Origin: an uncultured Granulosicoccaceae bacterium
GTDB lineage: Bacteria; Pseudomonadota; Gammaproteobacteria; Granulosicoccales; Granulosicoccaceae
Reading direction: 5' to 3'
NCBI GenBank assembly: GCA_938006335.1
Contig: CALLMF010000008.1
Span: 38,241-102,240, forward strand
DNA: 64,000 nucleotides
This document shows positions 8,848 through 16,098 of this stretch, in pieces; position 1 is the stretch's first letter, and each line of letters begins with the position of its first letter. The notes beneath the pieces were generated by a model. That model saw only the letters and a program-made list of their open reading frames with translations, searched no databases and was not told where the DNA came from. A program made the position numbers and the translations under genes.

Positions 8848-9129
8848 CTAACAGTCGTAGCTGCAAGTTTGTTTGCAGTACTGGAGCATATAGCCTTGAG
8901 CAATGCAGTCGCGTTGGCAGCTGTACTCGACGCACTGTCGAGGACTACTGCGCATTCTTTCGAGTGTTTTGAATGTGTCGGCAGCGGATTTTTCACACGA
9001 CTCTTCGCACACGGATTCAAAAACTCCTTGCAGAATGCAATCTTTGACGCAGCTGTTGTCCTCGTCTGCCAATGACAGAACGGGAAAAAACATGGTCAAG
9101 GCTAAGCAAAGTTTCCGAGTGGCCTTCAT
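8848..9129 (-). CDS. Secreted Cys-rich protein with duplicated CX3C-X9-CX3C motif
   Basis: A 93-residue protein with a clear signal peptide (basic start, hydrophobic core, cleavage predicted after about residue 21). The mature part contains two copies of C-x3-C-x9-C-x3-C (Cys27/31/41/45 and Cys71/75/85/89), each with an I-x-QG segment after the second Cys, plus extra Cys66 and Cys93. The spacing suggests two disulfide-stapled helical hairpins of the CHCH or alpha-hairpinin type. Translation start is ATG 9129; no strong ribosome site is seen. I do not recognise the family. It is island cargo between the toxin and the integrase, on the strand opposite to the toxin. Confidence 0.7.
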   Translation of the reverse strand: MKATRKLCLALTMFFPVLSLADEDNSCVKDCILQGVFESVCEESCEKSAADTFKTLERMRSSPRQCVEYSCQRDCIAQGYMLQYCKQTCSYDC

Positions 9130-9411
9130 TTGGCTGATTGTCTAGTTAGTCTTGGCGGCACTGTCATAGTGTCAATGATCAGTCGCGTGAAACGTAAAAC
9201 TGTGCAACGCCTCGGAACCCATCTGTCTGGCTTGTAGCGCTCGGTAGCGCACGAAACATGGGTCCTCACCAGTAGGTCCAGGTGTGGTGAGGTCTTTCTC
9301 CGGCGACGAGCGTCCGAGATATGTGCTCTGAAAAGCACCTGCTGTATTCAAGTTCGTGGCCTTCGCGCGGCCCGAAGAGTAGGAAGTCATAACGCGGGCG
9401 ATCCTTCATCG

Positions 9412-10644
9412 TCATACACCGCGCGTCGAACGTAGCAAGACAACGTTCGAGCCGGATCGCAACACGTCGCAATAGTCCGCCCACCGTTGGAGGACGTCTC
9501 GCATCTGGTCGATGTAAGCGCCTCGGTTGTAAGCGCGAGAGACCTCAGTTCCTACCAAGTGCGCGAGACACCGCTCGATGGTGTCCGGGTCAAGGTTCAG
9601 TTTCTCGTTTGCGAGTGTCGAGAAGCTCGAACGGAACCCGTGACAGGTATGAAGTCCTTTGAAGCCCAAGGCGTTTAGTGCGGAGTTGATCGTGTTTTCC
9701 GAGAGTGTCTTTTCTCGGCCAGACCCGCTCGGAGTGGTTGGTGAGGGGAACACATAGACGCCGTGTCCCGACAATGGGCGCATTGCATCAAGGACCTCGG
9801 ACGCCTGACGCGATACCGGTAGCAAGTGATTCGGCACGTCGCCTTGCGTTCCCTTCATCAGGTCGCCGGGAATCTTGAACATCATTGTTTCGGCATCGTA
9901 GAAGTCCCATCGCAGACACCGCAGCTCCGCCGACCGGACGGGGGCCAGGGAAACGAACAGCATTGCAGCGCGCACCGTCATTGTGCCGGTGTAGCCTTCG
10001 ATTGAGCGGAGGACGCCTGCGAATGCGTCCGCCTCGATTGCTGCCGGATGACCTTTTGACTTGGCGGGACTCCTTATTAACTTACTGAGTCCGACCGCCG
10101 GATTCGTGACAAGAAGGCCCTCGCCGATTGCGTAAGTACAGACACCCTCGATGATCTGGCGGCACTTGCGCGCCTGTTCGAGCTTCCCCGCGCTTTCCAT
10201 GATTCGCAGTACAGCCAGCACCTCAGGCGAAGTCAGTTCGCCGACAGGCCGATCTCCTAGATGTGGCGCTAGATGGTTTTCGATCCTCGCGGCCTTGTCC
10301 CGCCGCGTTCGGGTGCCTAGCTCCTGAGCGTCAAGCCAACGCTCGGCAACCTTGCTGAACGTCAGCTCTGTGCGAGCGTCCGACACCTTGCGCTCCGCCA
10401 GCGGGTCTTTACCGGCATCCAAAAGCTCGCGTCGTTCGCGGCATTCGCGGCGGGCGGCAGCCAGAGTCATGGCGGGGTACACACCGACGGTCAACCATCG
10501 CCGCTTACCTCGGTACGTGTACCGCATCCGCCAGTAGCGACGACCGGTCGGCATGACTTCTATATAGAGTCCGTCTGCGTCGGCTAGCCTGTAGCGCTGC
10601 TCACGGGGCTTGGCGTTGCGGACCTTGACGTCTGATAGAGCCAT
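9412..10644 (-). CDS. P4-type tyrosine integrase
   Basis: A 410-residue integrase with an N-terminal DUF4102-like arm-binding domain (about 1-90), a SAM-like core-binding domain (about 95-195) and a catalytic domain. The catalytic residues are Arg237 (PVRSAEL), His335-x-x-Arg338 (CHGFR), His362 and the nucleophile Tyr372 (AYNRG). It should catalyse site-specific recombination between the tRNA-Arg attachment site and the element. The gene starts 162 bases from the tRNA 3' end and reads away from it. The gap holds four copies of an 8-base motif that may be its arm sites. All catalytic residues are present, so the enzyme looks intact. Confidence 0.92.
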   Translation of the reverse strand: MALSDVKVRNAKPREQRYRLADADGLYIEVMPTGRRYWRMRYTYRGKRRWLTVGVYPAMTLAAARRECRERRELLDAGKDPLAERKVSDARTELTFSKVAERWLDAQELGTRTRRDKAARIENHLAPHLGDRPVGELTSPEVLAVLRIMESAGKLEQARKCRQIIEGVCTYAIGEGLLVTNPAVGLSKLIRSPAKSKGHPAAIEADAFAGVLRSIEGYTGTMTVRAAMLFVSLAPVRSAELRCLRWDFYDAETMMFKIPGDLMKGTQGDVPNHLLPVSRQASEVLDAMRPLSGHGVYVFPSPTTPSGSGREKTLSENTINSALNALGFKGLHTCHGFRSSFSTLANEKLNLDPDTIERCLAHLVGTEVSRAYNRGAYIDQMRDVLQRWADYCDVLRSGSNVVLLRSTRGV

Positions 10645-10806
10645 AAGTGGTACACAGGATTAACGCCGGAGTGGCTGTGTACCGGCCTGTGTACCGAACT
10701 CTATCAGATGTGGTTGACGGGAATGGCCACTTAGACGCCGAAGAGCGCGTAACTAAAGGCTTTCGGTATCCTCTGTGTACCCATATGACCGCCTGAAACC
10801 TCAGTC
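10645..10806. promoter_or_regulatory. Candidate integrase arm-site cluster and int promoter region
   Basis: The 8-base motif TGTGTACC occurs at 10676-10683, 10688-10695 and 10774-10781, and inverted at 10649-10656. It occurs again at 7805-7812 near the other end of the element. The first two lie exactly 12 bases apart. Repeated motifs beside both attachment sites are what integrase arm-type sites look like, and they also overlap the region where the int promoter must be. Binding is inference. Confidence 0.5.
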
Positions 10807-10829
10807 TGGCGTCCCGGGAGGGATTCGAA
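10807..10829. repeat. Right attachment-site repeat within tRNA-Arg 3' end
   Basis: This copy of the 23-bp direct repeat forms the 3' end of the intact tRNA gene, so integration left the tRNA functional. Confidence 0.9.
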
Positions 10830-10883
10830 CCCCCGACCTGCCCCTTAGGAGGGGGCTGCTCTATCCAGCTGAGCTACCGGGAC
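10807..10883 (-). tRNA. tRNA-Arg (anticodon CCT)
   Basis: On the minus strand the sequence folds into a complete cloverleaf. The acceptor GTCCCGG pairs with CCGGGAC, and the D arm is GCTC/GAGC. The anticodon stem GCCCC/GGGGC has loop CTCCTAA, giving anticodon CCT for AGG codons. The T arm contains TTCGAAT, the discriminator base is G, and the CCA end is encoded. It is 77 bases long. Its 3' end is the attachment site of the neighbouring element. Confidence 0.95.
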
Positions 10884-10933
10884 GCGTGACGCCAAGTGTA
10901 GCCGTGTAGACGGAGAATCACGCGTCTCTCGGG

Positions 10934-11929
10934 TCATATCAGCAGTTGTTCGATGATCGTGACTACGCGTTGATCCAGCCATCGTCGCGATCCCGAATCG
11001 GTGTCGCTCGGTAGGTCGCCTTCACCGCGCGCGCCGATAAAACCGACATGTCCGCCGTGGCGCGCGACCTCCAGGCTCGTGCCGGCTGCCATCTCGTCTG
11101 CGAGAGGCAGGATTTCCGGCGTGAAGAAGGGGTCGTCGAGTGCAGAGAGAATGTGCGTCGGTCGCCGAATATCGGACAGCCATCGTCTCGCGCTGCACTG
11201 CTCGTAGTAGTCGTGTACGTCCTTGAATCCGTGGAGCGGGGCGGTGAGCACGTCGTCAAATTTCCAGAACGTGTCGAGATCCGGGCCTGCGGGCGGCAGA
11301 TCGAGCTCTGGATACGTCTGGCGCTTGAGTTCGTGCTGGGCACGCATTCGGGTAATGAGATAGCGCTGGTATACCCGTGTGAAGCCGCTGGCGAGCTTGT
11401 CGGCGCCGACCGACAACACCAGTGGCGGGCAGACCGACAGTGCGGCGTCAAATGGCGTGGATTCACCGGCCCGACCGAGATGAACCAGCAGGGCATTGCC
11501 ACCCAGCGACCAACCCACGGCCGCGACTTTCTGCTGCGGATACCGCTCACGCATCAACTCGCCGATGCGTTGGACATCGTCGGTCGCACCGGAATGATAG
11601 GAGCGAGCGACCCGGTTGGGTTCACCGCTACAGCCGCGCCAGTGCATCAGCGTGACTCGGTAGCCCGCCCTGGTCAGTGTGCCGATGGCACCACGCACGT
11701 AGGCCGAGGACACACAGCCCGCCAGACCGTGAAACAGGCAGACGGTGGCGCGGGCCGCGCCCTCGGGTTCGGCATGAGCGAGGTCCAGAAAGTCGCCATC
11801 GGCGAGCTCCAGGCGCTCGTTTGTTACCTCGGGAACAGGGGGCAGGAAGAAGCGTGAAGCGAGGATTGTCTGCACGTGCGGGTTGCGCAACCAGCGCGGA
11901 GGTCTAAATTCACTGGTCTCACCCTGCAC
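10934..11929 (-). CDS. YheT-family alpha/beta hydrolase
   Basis: The 331-residue protein matches the YheT/ABHD1-3-like esterase family: RNPHVQTIL near the N-terminus, ELADGDFLDL, HGLAGC around residue 67, the nucleophile elbow GWSLGGN (Ser141), the acidic residue in SALDDPFF and the catalytic His in RHGGHVGF. The GTG at 11929 was chosen because GGGAGGG lies six bases upstream and because the family starts close to the NPH motif. The frame extends upstream into surE antisense without family features. Substrate is unknown. Its start is only 25 bases from the divergent surE start. Confidence 0.87.
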   Translation of the reverse strand: MQGETSEFRPPRWLRNPHVQTILASRFFLPPVPEVTNERLELADGDFLDLAHAEPEGAARATVCLFHGLAGCVSSAYVRGAIGTLTRAGYRVTLMHWRGCSGEPNRVARSYHSGATDDVQRIGELMRERYPQQKVAAVGWSLGGNALLVHLGRAGESTPFDAALSVCPPLVLSVGADKLASGFTRVYQRYLITRMRAQHELKRQTYPELDLPPAGPDLDTFWKFDDVLTAPLHGFKDVHDYYEQCSARRWLSDIRRPTHILSALDDPFFTPEILPLADEMAAGTSLEVARHGGHVGFIGARGEGDLPSDTDSGSRRWLDQRVVTIIEQLLI

Positions 11930-11954
11930 TTGTTGCCCTCCCGAGCCTGTTCGC

Positions 11955-12716
11955 ATGCACATCCTGCTCGCCAATGATGATGGATACCAGGCGCCGGGAA
12001 TCCGTGCCCTGCGAACGGCGCTGGATCGTGTGGCCGAGGTCGACACCGTCGCTCCCGAGAGCAACAAGAGTGGCGCGAGCCATTCGCTGACACTGTCCCA
12101 CCCGATGGTGGTGCGCGACCACGGCGAGCGGGTCTGGTCCGTGGAGGGTACGCCAACCGACTGTGTGCTGGTGGCACTGGCTGGCGTATTGAAACAGCGG
12201 CCGCACATGGTGGTCAGTGGCATCAACGATGGGCCCAACATGGGCGACGACGTGCTCTATTCGGGCACCATCGCCGCTGCCATCGAGGGGCGTCACCTCG
12301 ACGGGCCTGCCGTCGCGGTCTCCATGGCCACCTTCGAGCCTGAGCACTTCGACAGCGCGGCGCGTGCGGTCGTGGAGTTCGTGATGCATCTTCGTGAAGT
12401 GCCACTGCCGTCCGACACCATCCTGAATATCAATGTGCCGGACCTGCCCTACGACCAGCTCAAAGGCTTCAAGGCCACGCGCCTCGGCTCGCGCCATGCG
12501 TCAGAGGGTGTCACGCAACTGACCGGCCCGCGCGGCGAAGTCCTCTACTGGCTCGGTGCGGCTGGCCAGATTTCGGACGCCACTGAAGGCACCGACTTCC
12601 ACGCCACCGAAAACGGCTGGGTATCGATCACACCGCTGACCATCGACTTGACCCTGAAGGACAGCATTGCGCCAGTAGCCGAATGGCTTCATCGGCTAAA
12701 TGGACTCGCAACATGA
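11955..12716 (+). CDS. surE: 5'/3'-nucleotidase SurE
   Basis: The 253-residue protein begins with the family signature MHILLANDDG (metal-binding Asp8-Asp9). It contains the conserved SGASHSLT segment and GINDGPNMGDDVLYSGT. SurE dephosphorylates nucleoside monophosphates and short polyphosphates in the cytoplasm, with a role in stationary-phase survival. The ATG at 11955 is fixed by this N-terminus. The stop overlaps the pcm start as ATGA. It is the first gene of the surE-pcm-nlpD-rpoS cluster characteristic of gammaproteobacteria. Confidence 0.96.
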   Translation: MHILLANDDGYQAPGIRALRTALDRVAEVDTVAPESNKSGASHSLTLSHPMVVRDHGERVWSVEGTPTDCVLVALAGVLKQRPHMVVSGINDGPNMGDDVLYSGTIAAAIEGRHLDGPAVAVSMATFEPEHFDSAARAVVEFVMHLREVPLPSDTILNINVPDLPYDQLKGFKATRLGSRHASEGVTQLTGPRGEVLYWLGAAGQISDATEGTDFHATENGWVSITPLTIDLTLKDSIAPVAEWLHRLNGLAT

Positions 12717-13384
12717 TTGCCACAGCCGCGGATATCCGGGGAATCGGATTTACCTCTCAACGCACGCGCGACCGCATGGTTGAGCGGCTCGAGCACAACG
12801 GGATCTCGCATCCGGATGTATTGGACGTATTCGGCCGCGTACCGCGTCACCTGTTCGTGGACGACATGCTGCAGACACGCGCCTACGAGGATGTGTCGCT
12901 ACCCATCGGCGAAGGTCAAACCATCTCGCGTCCCTGGGTGGTTGCACGCATGACCGAAATCCTTCTCGAAGATGGGCCGGTCTCTCGCGTGCTCGAGGTG
13001 GGTACGGGATCGGGCTACCAGGCCGCGATCCTGTCGGAACTGGTGGATAGCGTGTTCAGTGTCGAGCGCATCCGCATGTTGCACGAGCGAGCACGCAGGC
13101 TTTTCAAGGCGCTGGATTACCGTAACGTACACACCCGACACAGCGACGGTGGTTGGGGATGGGGCAGTCAAGGCCCGTTTGACGGCATCGTGGTGACCGC
13201 GGCCCCGGAGCGGGTGCCGGCGCCGCTGCTCGACCAATTGGCGATCGGTGGTCGTCTGGTGTGCCCGGTGGGCACGCGCCGCGGCAAGCAGTCGCTGACC
13301 GTCATCACGCGTACACGCAGCGGCTTTACCGAGCGCAACGAAAGCGACGTGACTTTCGTGCCGTTTCTTTCCGGTAAGTCCTGA
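12713..13384 (+). CDS. pcm: Protein-L-isoaspartate O-methyltransferase
   Basis: The 223-residue methyltransferase repairs isoaspartyl residues in ageing proteins using S-adenosylmethionine. Seen are the family N-terminal helix region with VPRHLF, the block LPIGEGQTISRPWVVARM, the SAM-binding motif VLEVGTGSGYQ and the late IVVTAAPERVP segment. The ATG at 12713 overlaps the surE stop (ATGA), implying translational coupling; an ATG ten codons upstream is possible but would overlap surE more. An 8-residue Gly/Trp-rich stretch (GGWGWGSQ) lies after the SAM domain strand, as in other Pcm proteins. Confidence 0.94.
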   Translation: MIATAADIRGIGFTSQRTRDRMVERLEHNGISHPDVLDVFGRVPRHLFVDDMLQTRAYEDVSLPIGEGQTISRPWVVARMTEILLEDGPVSRVLEVGTGSGYQAAILSELVDSVFSVERIRMLHERARRLFKALDYRNVHTRHSDGGWGWGSQGPFDGIVVTAAPERVPAPLLDQLAIGGRLVCPVGTRRGKQSLTVITRTRSGFTERNESDVTFVPFLSGKS

Positions 13385-13406
13385 GAGGCTGACTAGACTT
13401 GATTCA

Positions 13407-14366
13407 ATGAACACGAGCTCACGCACTGGTGACACCGCGGCTCAGCCGCAGATTCCGCGCACGGGTTGCGCCTTGGCGTTGTTGTGCATGGTGGCGGCCT
13501 CGGGGTGCGCCAGCGTATCGACCGACGAGGTCGAAGCGCGTTTGCAAAGCATGGCCTTCCAGCCGAACATGTATGTGGTACAGGCGGGCGACACGCCCGA
13601 GACAGTGGCATTTCGCTATCAACTGACCACGCAGGAGCTCACTTCGCTCAATCCCGGCATGGGGAAGCTGTTGCGCGCGGGTGAGCGCATCAATGTTCGA
13701 CCCGGGACCGATCTGTCGCCCGAATTGCGTTCCGGAGGTTTTGTAGCCGTGACCGGTGCGGGCAGTACACCGTCGGCTCAGCGAGCGACCACCGTACGTG
13801 AAGTGACGGTTGCCGCACCGGTTACCCCGCCTGCACCGCACGTGTCCGAGATCGTGATTACCGAGGCGTCTTATGACCCGGTCACTGGCGGGCACCCCAA
13901 TGAGGAGGTCATCGTCGACGAGCTTGATCTGGTGTCGCCCTCCACCGGATATACGCCCGTGCCGGTGGTCACCGCCGGTGCCGCCAGCGCGGGCAATTCC
14001 TGGGTGTGGCCAACCGCGGGGCAGGTTGCCCGCGGCTATGCGCCGGAGAGCATCGGCGGGCAGGGCGTCGATATTGCTGGCGTGCCGGGTCAGGACGTGC
14101 GCGCCGCTGCCACGGGGACAGTGGTGTATTCCGGCAAGGACCCATCAGGCTCGGGCGGGAGTCTTGTGATACTCCGGCACACCGATGGTCTGATGACCAC
14201 GTATTCGCATGCAGACAAGCTGTTTGTCACTGAAGACGACATCGTCCAGGCGGGCGATCCGATTGCGAGCCTGGGCTGGAATGAAGCCTCCGAGTCGGTG
14301 TTGAGCTTTGAAGTTCGCAAGGATGGCGCACCGCTGGACCCCATGAGTTTTGTCAGCGTTCGCTAG
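13407..14366 (+). CDS. nlpD: NlpD-type murein hydrolase activator lipoprotein
   Basis: The 319-residue protein has a signal peptide with lipobox VAASGC (Cys34), a LysM peptidoglycan-binding domain (about 56-99: YVVQAGDTPETVAFRYQ), a Pro/Thr-rich linker and a C-terminal M23 (LytM) domain (about 205-315). The zinc ligands of active M23 peptidases are missing: GVDIAG lacks the first His, and LSFEVR replaces LHFEVR. This is what is known for NlpD/EnvC, which activate amidases instead of cutting. It is expected to activate a periplasmic amidase during cell separation. It lies directly upstream of rpoS, whose promoter in enterobacteria lies inside nlpD. Confidence 0.92.
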   Translation: MNTSSRTGDTAAQPQIPRTGCALALLCMVAASGCASVSTDEVEARLQSMAFQPNMYVVQAGDTPETVAFRYQLTTQELTSLNPGMGKLLRAGERINVRPGTDLSPELRSGGFVAVTGAGSTPSAQRATTVREVTVAAPVTPPAPHVSEIVITEASYDPVTGGHPNEEVIVDELDLVSPSTGYTPVPVVTAGAASAGNSWVWPTAGQVARGYAPESIGGQGVDIAGVPGQDVRAAATGTVVYSGKDPSGSGGSLVILRHTDGLMTTYSHADKLFVTEDDIVQAGDPIASLGWNEASESVLSFEVRKDGAPLDPMSFVSVR

Positions 14367-14420
14367 TTGCTGCAGCATCGCCCTTGAGCCATCTGAGGGT
14401 GGCCGTGTCCTGCATCCTGA

Positions 14421-14442
14421 TAACTGACTATTTATACAGTTA
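14421..14442. promoter_or_regulatory. Palindrome in the rpoS leader region
   Basis: TAACTG-N10-CAGTTA is an inverted repeat with an AT-rich spacer in the 223-base nlpD-rpoS gap. It is a candidate operator or part of an rpoS promoter. No known regulator motif fits fully. Confidence 0.35.
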
Positions 14443-14589
14443 ATCGACCAGTGTACGTCGAAGTCGACCGATGTTTTCCAAACAATCGTTAACTTCGCGG
14501 GGTTACAAGAGAAACTTAAAGTAACTTGTCATAACCTTCTTCCTATCGCGCACTTGCGCACTGATTCACTGACTCGCGAACCCCCCGAC

Positions 14590-15546
14590 ATGGCAACTTT
14601 GACGCAAGAAAGCTGGAACCGATCACTCGTGACGGATCCGAGAGAACGTGCGTCGGAGAAGCGAACGGATGAAAAGCTCCCGAAGAGCCAGCTCAAGGAT
14701 GCGTCCCGTCGGGACATGGACGCAACGCGTCTGTATCTGAAGGAAATCGAGCACTCGGAGCTGCTGACCGCAGACGAAGAGAAGAGCTACACGCGCTTGG
14801 CGCAAAAGGGGTGTGAGAAGTCCCGCGCCAAGATGATCGAGTGCAACCTTCGGCTGGTGGTCAAGATCGCTCGACGCTACATGAACCGCGGTCTCGCACT
14901 GCTCGATCTGATCGAAGAGGGCAATCTCGGTCTGATCCACTCGGTCGAGAAATTCGACCCCGAGCGAGGCTTCCGATTCTCTACATACGCGACGTGGTGG
15001 ATTCGCCAGACCATCGAACGTGGACTGATGAACCAGACCCGCACGATCCGCCTGCCCATTCACGTGGTCAAGGAGATGAACGTGTACATCAAGGCCGAGC
15101 GTCGTCTGCAGCAGACACTTGATCGCGAGCCCACCGCCGAAGATATCGCCCAGATCACCGAGAAGCCGGTAGAGGACGTGATTCGTCTGATGGGGCTGCG
15201 CGACCGGGTGACGTCGGTCGATGTGGCGGTAGGCAAGGATGGCGAGCGGTCGTTGCTGGACATCATTCCGGATGAGAACAACGTCGACCCGTCAGAGGCG
15301 CTGCAGGACGAGCGGGTCAATGGCAACATCGACAAGTGGCTGTCGTCTCTCGAGGACAAGCAGCGTGAAGTGCTGGTGCGCCGCTTTGGTCTGCACGGAC
15401 ACGAGAAGAATACCCTCGAGGAAGTCGGCAAGGAGCTCGGCGTGACTCGCGAACGTGTACGCCAGATCCAGATGGAGGCGCTGAAGCGCCTGCGACGTAC
15501 GCTCGAAGGCAGCGGTTACTCGGCTGACACGCTGTTCTCTGCCTGA
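14590..15546 (+). CDS. rpoS: RNA polymerase sigma factor RpoS
   Basis: A 318-residue sigma-70 family protein with region 1.2 ([21 protein letters not shown]), region 2 ([30 protein letters not shown], then [15 protein letters not shown]), region 3, and region 4 with the helix-turn-helix [20 protein letters not shown]. Similarity and the surE-pcm-nlpD context identify RpoS, the general stress and stationary-phase sigma factor. The N-terminus is shorter and Lys-rich compared with E. coli RpoS. The ATG at 14590 is the simplest start, but a TTG at 14554 is in frame and neither has a strong ribosome site. The long leader would allow RNA-level control. Confidence 0.95.
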   Translation: MATLTQESWNRSLVTDPRERASEKRTDEKLPKSQLKDASRRDMDATRLYLKEIEHSELLTADEEKSYTRLAQKGCEKSRAKMIECNLRLVVKIARRYMNRGLALLDLIEEGNLGLIHSVEKFDPERGFRFSTYATWWIRQTIERGLMNQTRTIRLPIHVVKEMNVYIKAERRLQQTLDREPTAEDIAQITEKPVEDVIRLMGLRDRVTSVDVAVGKDGERSLLDIIPDENNVDPSEALQDERVNGNIDKWLSSLEDKQREVLVRRFGLHGHEKNTLEEVGKELGVTRERVRQIQMEALKRLRRTLEGSGYSADTLFSA

Positions 15547-15583
15547 GCCCGTATGTCTGTCCTTGCGTTTGGAAGGGCGGCTT

Positions 15584-15982
15584 TCAGATCTGTAGCAGGG
15601 CGGCCGCCACCGGACGCCCTTCGTTGATCAACACGCTATAGGTGCGACACGCGGCTCGTGTATGCATCGCTTCCAGAGCGATGCCGGCCTCGCCGAGTTC
15701 CGCGATCAAGGGCATCGGCGGGAAGCGGTGATCCTTGCCGGTACCGAGCAGGCAGATCTCCACCAGCTCCTCGCCCTCCGGCGGATTGAGCAAGGCATCA
15801 AACGCGGCGATCGTCAGTGACGCCAACGGGTTATCGCCGACATCCGGGGTGTACCAGTCAGCAATGACGCGCTGTGGCGTGATCAGGATAGGTGTCGAGT
15901 AGTCCTTGCCGTCGACCGCCAGGGTGCCCGGTCCATAGCCACTGATCAGTCGCTGCTCTGGTGATTCGAGATGCATCTTCAT
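15584..15982 (-). CDS. Mth938/NDUFAF3-like domain protein
   Basis: A 132-residue single-domain protein. The pattern ISGYGPGTLAVDG near the N-terminus, LLGTGKDHRFPP in the middle and AMHTRAACRTYSVLINEGRPVAAALL at the end matches the Mth938-like (DUF498) family, whose mitochondrial relative helps assemble respiratory complex I. No bacterial function is established to my knowledge. It converges on rpoS with a 37-base gap and is divergent from hom (116 bases). Confidence 0.85.
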   Translation of the reverse strand: MKMHLESPEQRLISGYGPGTLAVDGKDYSTPILITPQRVIADWYTPDVGDNPLASLTIAAFDALLNPPEGEELVEICLLGTGKDHRFPPMPLIAELGEAGIALEAMHTRAACRTYSVLINEGRPVAAALLQI

Positions 15983-16098
15983 TCGCGTATCATACTGGCG
16001 CTCGTGGGGTGCTCACGATCCGGTTGCCGGAATTGACGCAATCGTTGACCGCGGGCCGCCCCTGACAACATTTTGTTCTGAATCAAGGATCTGCTCCA

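Larger units (their letters stand above)
7717..10829. mobile_element. Integrative mini-element inserted at tRNA-Arg(CCT)
   Basis: The segment is bounded by a 23-bp perfect direct repeat (7717-7739 and 10807-10829) identical to the 3' end of the tRNA-Arg gene. It contains a tyrosine integrase transcribed from next to the intact tRNA and carries a Doc/Fic-like toxin, its small upstream ORF and a secreted Cys-rich protein. This is the standard layout of an island integrated by a P4-type integrase. At about 3.1 kb it has no conjugation, replication or packaging gene, so it is a satellite-type or decayed element. The stretches 8593-8847 and 9130-9411 hold no gene I can support. Confidence 0.87.

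Noticed and set aside
9266..9484. 72-codon minus-strand gene after the integrase
   Set aside because: It overlaps the integrase C-terminus in another frame and shows no signal, motif or ribosome site.
11930..12242. Longer N-terminus for the yheT-like hydrolase
   Set aside because: The frame extends upstream opposite surE without family similarity, while GTG 11929 has a strong ribosome site and the length fits the family.
13407..14366. Active M23 endopeptidase
   Set aside because: The zinc ligands are replaced (GVDIAG and LSFEVR), as in NlpD activators.
14421..14442. LexA box before rpoS (CTG-N10-CAG)
   Set aside because: One half lacks the conserved CTGT, and the lexA gene in this same window has a completely different operator, GAGAAC-type.
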